A stretch of 10,217 nucleotides of DNA. Source: Actinomycetota bacterium (GTDB lineage: Bacteria; Actinomycetota; Geothermincolia; Fen-727; Anoxymicrobiaceae). The notes below the pieces were generated by a model. The model was not told the origin of the DNA. It saw only the letters and a program-made list of their open reading frames with translations, and ran no database searches. Position numbers and translations under genes: made by a program. Below are positions 6,288-10,217 of this stretch, piece after piece; the stretch's first letter is position 1, and every line of letters begins with the position of its first letter. Location of the stretch: the NCBI GenBank assembly GCA_003154635.1, contig PMDX01000118.1, positions 1 through 10,217 of the forward strand, read 5' to 3'.

Positions 6288-6998
6288 ATGGTGGAACAAA
6301 AGCGGGGAGAAGAGGGCATCAAAGACGCGGAGTTTGTGGCCAGGAAGAAGAAAGCGCTCGAAGTGGACAGGCGGCTGGCGGCGGCTTTCGGGATAACACT
6401 TCCCGCCGACGACAGGGATATTGTTCACGAGTTGATCCACGCGGTGCTTTCACAAAACACACACAGGCGCAATTATAACCTGGCTTACGGAAGGCTCATG
6501 GAGGAATTCGGAACCGTGCAGGCAATCGCCGAGGCGCCGTTGTCCCGAATCGAGAAGGCCATCCGGCCCGGCGGGCTGTCGAAGCAGAAGTCCACGGCCA
6601 TAAAAGAGATCCTCGGCGTCATCAGGGAGACGCGAGGCGACTACTCGCTCGAGTTCGTCCGGGACATGTCGGTGCCGGACGCGCGCCGGTTCATGGAATC
6701 GCTTCCCGGTGTGGGCCCAAAGACCGCCTCGGTCGTACTGATGTTCGCCGACGGCCGGAAAGTGCTTCCCGTCGACACGCACGTCCTGCGGACGAGCAAG
6801 AGGATCGGGCTCGTCGATGAGAACACAAGCGCGGAGCAGGCTCAATCCGAGCTGGAGGCGCTTGTGCCGCCGGCAAAGAGGCCGGGGATGCACGTGAACC
6901 TTGTCCACTTGGGCCGCGAAGTCTGCCACGCCCGCAATCCCGCACACGAGGTATGCCCCGTCAACGCGGTGTGTGACTATTACCAGGGGACCCGGTGA
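6288..6998 (+). CDS. nth: Endonuclease III homologue (HhH-GPD DNA glycosylase) with altered Fe-S motif
   Basis: This family removes oxidised pyrimidines from DNA and nicks the abasic strand. The protein has 236 residues; E. coli Nth has 211, and the extra length is a charged N-terminal tail of about 25 residues. The helix-hairpin-helix reads LPGVGPKTASVV (139-150) with the catalytic Lys145, and the catalytic Asp is Asp163 in PVDTHVLR. The early helix carries LSQNTHRRN where Nth has LSAQT, so it belongs to a divergent Nth subgroup. The C-terminal [4Fe-4S] motif is normally Cys-x6-Cys-x2-Cys-x5-Cys. Here it is Cys213, His220, Cys223, Cys229: the second Cys is His (codon cac). The start is the first ATG after an in-frame stop, with no clear Shine-Dalgarno. 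Its TGA overlaps the next gene's GTG by 4 bp. A uracil or mismatch glycosylase of the same superfamily is the main alternative. Confidence 0.9.
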   Translation: MVEQKRGEEGIKDAEFVARKKKALEVDRRLAAAFGITLPADDRDIVHELIHAVLSQNTHRRNYNLAYGRLMEEFGTVQAIAEAPLSRIEKAIRPGGLSKQKSTAIKEILGVIRETRGDYSLEFVRDMSVPDARRFMESLPGVGPKTASVVLMFADGRKVLPVDTHVLRTSKRIGLVDENTSAEQAQSELEALVPPAKRPGMHVNLVHLGREVCHARNPAHEVCPVNAVCDYYQGTR

Positions 6999-8083
6999 TC
7001 GCGGTGGAAGGCACTTCCGCCCAAACCACTGCCGGTTCGAAGCCCATTGCAGCGTGGTTCTGTGCTTACACCCCTATCGAGGTGCTGGCGGCTGCCGGTC
7101 TCGAGCCTGTCCGGTTGTTCGGCAAGCCCGGGAATTCGGAGTCCGCCGATTCTATCCTCGGGACGAACATCTGTCCTTACGTCAGGGCCTGCCTCGAGCA
7201 GGGACTTGCGGGTGAGGCCCCGGGCGTGGTAGTTTTCGCGGGTTGCTGCGACAGTATGAGGCGTCTGTACGACGCATGGTCGTTTTATTGCCATCCCGAG
7301 TTCGCGTATGCCATGGATGTGCCACGGAGCACGAGCGATACGTCCCTCCAACTGTATCGCGCGGCTATCGCGGACCTTGTCCTCTCTCTCGAGCGTTTCA
7401 CGGGCACGGAGATCGGCTCCGACGCACTTGCGAGCGCGATCTTTCACCGCTCCAGCGCCGACGCCACCCTTGCGCGTTTCTTGCCGACTGATGACAGGGG
7501 ACTGTCGATGGGCTCCGAGGAGTACCTCGGGTTGTTCACCGATGCCCAGACGGCACCGCCCGAAGATTTCACCAGGCGGTGGGACGTACGTTCACGAGAG
7601 GACCAGGCGGGCGGACCTGGAGGGTCGCGAAAGGCCGTGATAGTGACCGGTAACCTGATAAGACCGGGGAAGCTTCTCGGGGTCATAGACGAGTGTGGAG
7701 GCACCGTAGCCTCCCTCGACCTCTGTTCAGCGGAGAGGTTCCTCACCTGGGACGAAGCGGCGTTGGAACGGATCCGGGACATGAGCCGTGATAGCCTACT
7801 CGACGAGCTTTCTCGGCGCTATCTCATGAGGACCCCGTGCCCCCGAATGCTGAACAGAGCAGAGAGGTACGACCGGCTCACCGCGGATGCCGCCAGGCTC
7901 GGGGCCCGCGGCGTTGTCATCGTGCCACTGATGTTCTGCGACCCGTTCCTGTACGACCTTCCGTCGCTCGAGAACCACCTCGACGCGGCGGGGATTCCAT
8001 CGCTGGTCCTGCAGAGCGACTACCAGGACGAGAATGTCGGGCAGTTGACCACCCGTATCGAGGCGTTCATGGAGATGATATAG
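6995..8083 (+). CDS. 2-hydroxyacyl-CoA dehydratase (HgdB/BcrC family) subunit, first of a pair
   Basis: The 362 residues match the smaller subunit of 2-hydroxyacyl-CoA dehydratases and benzoyl-CoA reductases (HgdB/FldC/HadC/BcrC type). These bind a [4Fe-4S] cluster and, after a low-potential electron from an ATP-driven activator, dehydrate 2-hydroxyacyl-CoA or reduce an aromatic ring. Seen here: AAWFCAYTPIEVLAAAGLEPVRLFG (about 19-43, shown by its PxE and GLxPxRL features), NICPYVRACLEQGL, the GCC-DSMRRLYD block, TPCPRM (280-285), and a C-terminal block PLMFCDP followed by DYQDENVGQLTTRIEAF. Cys60, Cys84/85 and Cys315 lie where the three cluster ligands of HadC-type subunits fall. The start is GTG at 6995, overlapping the nth stop, with AGGGGA (6985-6990) 4 nt upstream. 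The substrate cannot be told from sequence. The next gene abuts directly. Confidence 0.88.
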   Translation: MIAVEGTSAQTTAGSKPIAAWFCAYTPIEVLAAAGLEPVRLFGKPGNSESADSILGTNICPYVRACLEQGLAGEAPGVVVFAGCCDSMRRLYDAWSFYCHPEFAYAMDVPRSTSDTSLQLYRAAIADLVLSLERFTGTEIGSDALASAIFHRSSADATLARFLPTDDRGLSMGSEEYLGLFTDAQTAPPEDFTRRWDVRSREDQAGGPGGSRKAVIVTGNLIRPGKLLGVIDECGGTVASLDLCSAERFLTWDEAALERIRDMSRDSLLDELSRRYLMRTPCPRMLNRAERYDRLTADAARLGARGVVIVPLMFCDPFLYDLPSLENHLDAAGIPSLVLQSDYQDENVGQLTTRIEAFMEMI

Positions 8084-9343
8084 ATGGGCACGGTCGAGAT
8101 GTTGGCCGAAAGGTTCAGATCGACGATTTCCCCCGAGCTCCTGCAGACGCGGAGATTCTGGGCCGCCATATCCGCTCTCACGCGAGCGCAGTTCGGCCCC
8201 GCGAGGAGAAACCCGGATGCTGCCGCGATGCAGCAGGCGATCGACAGCACCAGGGACGCATTCCTCGGTCACGGGCCTGTCGCCTGGGCCAGTCTCCTCA
8301 TACCAACTGAGCTTCTGCACGGTGCGGGAGTAGTCGGATTCTACCCCGAAATTGCAGCCGCCGTCCTGACCACGGGGCGCTTCTCCGAGAGGTTCCTTCA
8401 GCGCGCCTCCGCCGACGGTTTCTCGAGCGACCTCTGCTCCTTCCACCGTGTCGTGCTGGGCGCCTCCGTGGAGGGATTCCTGCCCCGACCCGATGTAATC
8501 CTCTCGGCCTCGTCACCGTGCGATTCCGCCCCCATGTCTTTCGCGCACCTCGCCGATTTCCACGGCGTGGAGCACATAGCCCTCGAATTCCCCGCCTGCG
8601 AGCCCACGGGCGGCGGCACCCGCGTCCTTGCCCGGCAGATCGCGGATACGTTCGAGAGGCTGCTCGCGATGGAGGGGACAGGGTCGGAGGCGAAGCTGCG
8701 TTCGGTGGTGGAGATGTCAAACGAAGCCGGGGTCTACGCACGCGAGGTGGAGGAGCTCAGGCGGCAGTCCCCGTGCCCCCTTGACGGGTGGGACGCGCTC
8801 GGCCAGCTCGCGGTCATCCATACGCTGCCGGGCACGAGAGAATGCGTGGAGTTCTACCGGTTGCTTGCTGACGAGCTCAGGCGCGGGAAGGCAAACCGGG
8901 CTCCGGAGAGGCAGGATCACAGGTTGCTGTGGATGCACCTGAAACCGTACTTCGCCACCAGCATGCCACAATTCCTCGAGGAGAAAGGCGCCGTTATCGT
9001 CTGCGAGGAATACAACCGCTGGTTCTGGCCAGAGATGGATCCCGGACATCCTTTTGACTCCATGGCCGTCAAGATGATGAGCCACCCGGCGGTGGGCCCG
9101 GCTTCCAGGCGTGCCGAGATCATGATAAGGCTCGCTCGGGAATACCGGGTGGACGGGGCCGTTCATTTCAGCCACCGGGGGTGCAGGCAATCGAGCGGGT
9201 GCGCGCGCCAGGTGCGCGACGAGCTGGCCGCGGCGGGCATTCGTACCCTGGTGCTCGATGGGGAGTGCCTGGACGAGCGCGAGCACAACGAAGGCCAGGT
9301 GCGCACCCGCCTTGAAGCGTTCCTCGAATCCCTCGACGGCTGA
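8084..9343 (+). CDS. 2-hydroxyacyl-CoA dehydratase (HgdB/BcrC family) subunit, second of a pair
   Basis: The ATG at 8084 directly follows the TAG (8081-8083) of the previous gene, so the two are translationally coupled. That suggests a stoichiometric heterodimer. The 419 residues fit the larger subunit. Seen here: IPTELLHGAGVVGFYPE (73-89), the typical P-x-E-L...G...P opening; SSDLCSFHR (114-122) with Cys118; SSPCDS (143-148) with Cys146; and the C-terminal block HRGCRQSSGCARQVRDEL (364-381) with Cys367 and Cys373, then GECLDEREHNEGQVRTRLEAF, the family's closing helix. Cys118, Cys146 and Cys367 are plausible cluster ligands. The protein is cytoplasmic, with no signal peptide or membrane segment. 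The activator ATPase that such enzymes need is not in this window. It could be a dehydratase of a hydroxyacyl-CoA, a reductase of an aryl-CoA, or an uncharacterised relative. Confidence 0.88.
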   Translation: MGTVEMLAERFRSTISPELLQTRRFWAAISALTRAQFGPARRNPDAAAMQQAIDSTRDAFLGHGPVAWASLLIPTELLHGAGVVGFYPEIAAAVLTTGRFSERFLQRASADGFSSDLCSFHRVVLGASVEGFLPRPDVILSASSPCDSAPMSFAHLADFHGVEHIALEFPACEPTGGGTRVLARQIADTFERLLAMEGTGSEAKLRSVVEMSNEAGVYAREVEELRRQSPCPLDGWDALGQLAVIHTLPGTRECVEFYRLLADELRRGKANRAPERQDHRLLWMHLKPYFATSMPQFLEEKGAVIVCEEYNRWFWPEMDPGHPFDSMAVKMMSHPAVGPASRRAEIMIRLAREYRVDGAVHFSHRGCRQSSGCARQVRDELAAAGIRTLVLDGECLDEREHNEGQVRTRLEAFLESLDG

Positions 9344-9404
9344 TCGGCACCGAACGGTTGACATGAACGCCGGATGAATAGCCGAAGCAATCCCTCAATG
9401 CCAG

Positions 9405-9413
9405 TGATAGAAT
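9405..9413 (+). promoter_or_regulatory. Extended -10 promoter candidate for the sensor gene
   Basis: TG-A-TAGAAT is an extended -10 element with five of six -10 bases, about 43 nt before the ATG at 9456. No good -35 lies 17 bp upstream. A perfect TTGACA (9358-9363) is 44 bp away, too far to pair with it. The gap after the dehydratase pair (9344-9455) shows no convincing terminator. Confidence 0.35.
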
Positions 9414-9455
9414 CTGGAAAGAGATTCCTGTTCTTGAGAATGACCGGAGTATCAG

Positions 9456-10217
9456 ATGAACTGGATTGCCGACGCGATTTCCATCCATACCCGTGAGATA
9501 CTCACGGCGGCCAGCGTACTGGTCGATGAGGTCCAGGGCTCGGCTCTGTCTCCCGAGGAGGTCCTGGAGCAGGCGGAGCTCACCCTCGAGCTCTTGATGG
9601 GAGCGCTCGATTCCAAGGATAGCGTGCCGCTCTTCGACCGCTGGGAGGCAATCGGCAGGAGCTGTTCTGAACGCGATCTGCCGATGTCCGACATACCCAG
9701 GACCACCGACATCCTGAAACGCGCCATATGGGCGGTGATGGAGAAGCACGTCGAGGCCGGCGAGATCAAGCTCAACGACCTGGTAGACGCGATGATGGTT
9801 GTTGAGTCGGTCCTGTCGGACTGCTGGTTCATGATGGTGCACAGCTACCTGGGGTCACGCGATATCAGGGTGACGGCGAGGGCCGAACGGATGGAATCGC
9901 TCTACACGCTTACCGAGGTCCTTTCGGCGGAGCGCGACGATTACCACATGTTCAGGGCGATTGTCGATAAGGTAGCGAGCATCACCAAGCTGCCACGCTG
10001 CTCACTCCTCCTGGTCGGTGAGGACGGGCAGCTTTCGCCGGTCGCTTCCAACTTCGCCGATACTCTCGACATGCTTGAGCGGATCACGGCAAGTGGGCTC
10101 GGCGCGCTCTCAGACGTAGTCTCGCTCGGCGGTCCAGTCATACTCGAAAAGGGGCACGTCACTCCCGAGATCGAGAATATACTGGTCGCCTACCACACGC
10201 CGCTTGTGCTCCTGGTC
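9456..10217 (+). CDS. Sensor protein: N-terminal helical (RsbRD-N-like) domain plus GAF-like domain (3'-truncated)
   Basis: The frame is open from the ATG at 9456 to the window end, giving 254 residues with no stop. GGAG (9446-9449) lies 6 nt upstream, and an in-frame TGA at 9441 excludes any earlier start. Residues 1-135 form an all-helical domain (LEQAELTLELLMGALDS, then LFDRWEAIGRS, then LVDAMMVVESVLSDCWFMM), which resembles the sensor domain at the N-terminus of RsbR/RsbRD-type co-antagonists and some kinases. A linker helix (about 136-165, RAERMESLYTLTEVLSAERD) leads to a GAF-like fold from about 166 (FRAIVDKVASITKLPRCSLLLV). The output domain is beyond the edge and could be a histidine kinase, a PP2C phosphatase, a cyclase or a transcription factor. 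No transmembrane segment is visible. The assignment of both domains is by overall pattern, not by diagnostic motifs. Confidence 0.7.
   Translation, partial: MNWIADAISIHTREILTAASVLVDEVQGSALSPEEVLEQAELTLELLMGALDSKDSVPLFDRWEAIGRSCSERDLPMSDIPRTTDILKRAIWAVMEKHVEAGEIKLNDLVDAMMVVESVLSDCWFMMVHSYLGSRDIRVTARAERMESLYTLTEVLSAERDDYHMFRAIVDKVASITKLPRCSLLLVGEDGQLSPVASNFADTLDMLERITASGLGALSDVVSLGGPVILEKGHVTPEIENILVAYHTPLVLLV

Noticed and set aside
9344..9455. Standard promoter using the perfect TTGACA at 9358-9363
   Set aside because: No -10-like hexamer lies 15-19 bp downstream; the TAGAAT at 9408 is 44 bp away.
9168..9842. Minus-strand ORF across the end of the second dehydratase gene and the sensor gene
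   Set aside because: Both plus-strand genes have better support; this frame is rich in Arg/Pro/His typical of antisense translation.

Overview
This is a GC-rich bacterial window carrying mostly housekeeping genes followed by an anaerobic-metabolism cassette. The argS ... lysA order recalls the argS-lysA neighbourhood of Actinomycetota. A pair of 2-hydroxyacyl-CoA dehydratase (HgdB/BcrC-type) subunits and a DUF362 protein suggest a strict or facultative anaerobe. An anaerobic, deep-branching actinobacterium is my best guess. This is an inference from gene content and order; there is no rRNA in the window to settle it.

Layout. (1) 1-481: C-terminal end of an HtrA/DegP-type serine protease, entering at the catalytic GNSGG loop and ending with a PDZ domain. 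(2) 482-643: a structured gap with a 9-bp terminator-like stem, an upstream segment that could pair alternatively with its 5' arm, and a possible 31-codon leader ORF containing Arg codons, all just before argS. (3) 644-3210: argS and nfo (endonuclease IV, TTG start with an excellent Shine-Dalgarno), same strand, 29 nt apart. (4) 3207-3464, minus strand: a small unknown helical protein with a His4-Asp tail, convergent with nfo and sharing its stop codon bases. (5) 3465-3601: divergent intergenic region with a 7-bp dyad and an AT-rich -10-like box. (6) 3602-6210: lysA (TTG start) and a DUF362 protein. (7) 6211-6287: short gap with a good sigma-70-like promoter. (8) 6288-9343: an endonuclease III homologue and two HgdB-type dehydratase subunits, tightly packed (4-bp stop/start overlap, then directly abutting ORFs). 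(9) 9344-9455: gap with an extended -10-like element. (10) 9456-10217: start of a sensor protein with an N-terminal helical domain, a linker helix and a GAF-like domain, cut by the window end.

How they fit. argS (arginyl-tRNA charging) and lysA (last step of lysine synthesis) are core functions. Two base-excision-repair enzymes, nfo and the nth homologue, lie within the same 5 kb. The nth homologue is translationally coupled to the dehydratase pair. The two dehydratase subunits would need an ATP-dependent activator (HgdC/HadI type) that is not in this window. The most unusual observations are a His in place of the second cluster Cys of the endonuclease III homologue, the possible attenuator before argS, the unrecognised small protein, and the DUF362-nth-dehydratase arrangement. 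No mobile element, CRISPR array, tRNA or rRNA was seen.
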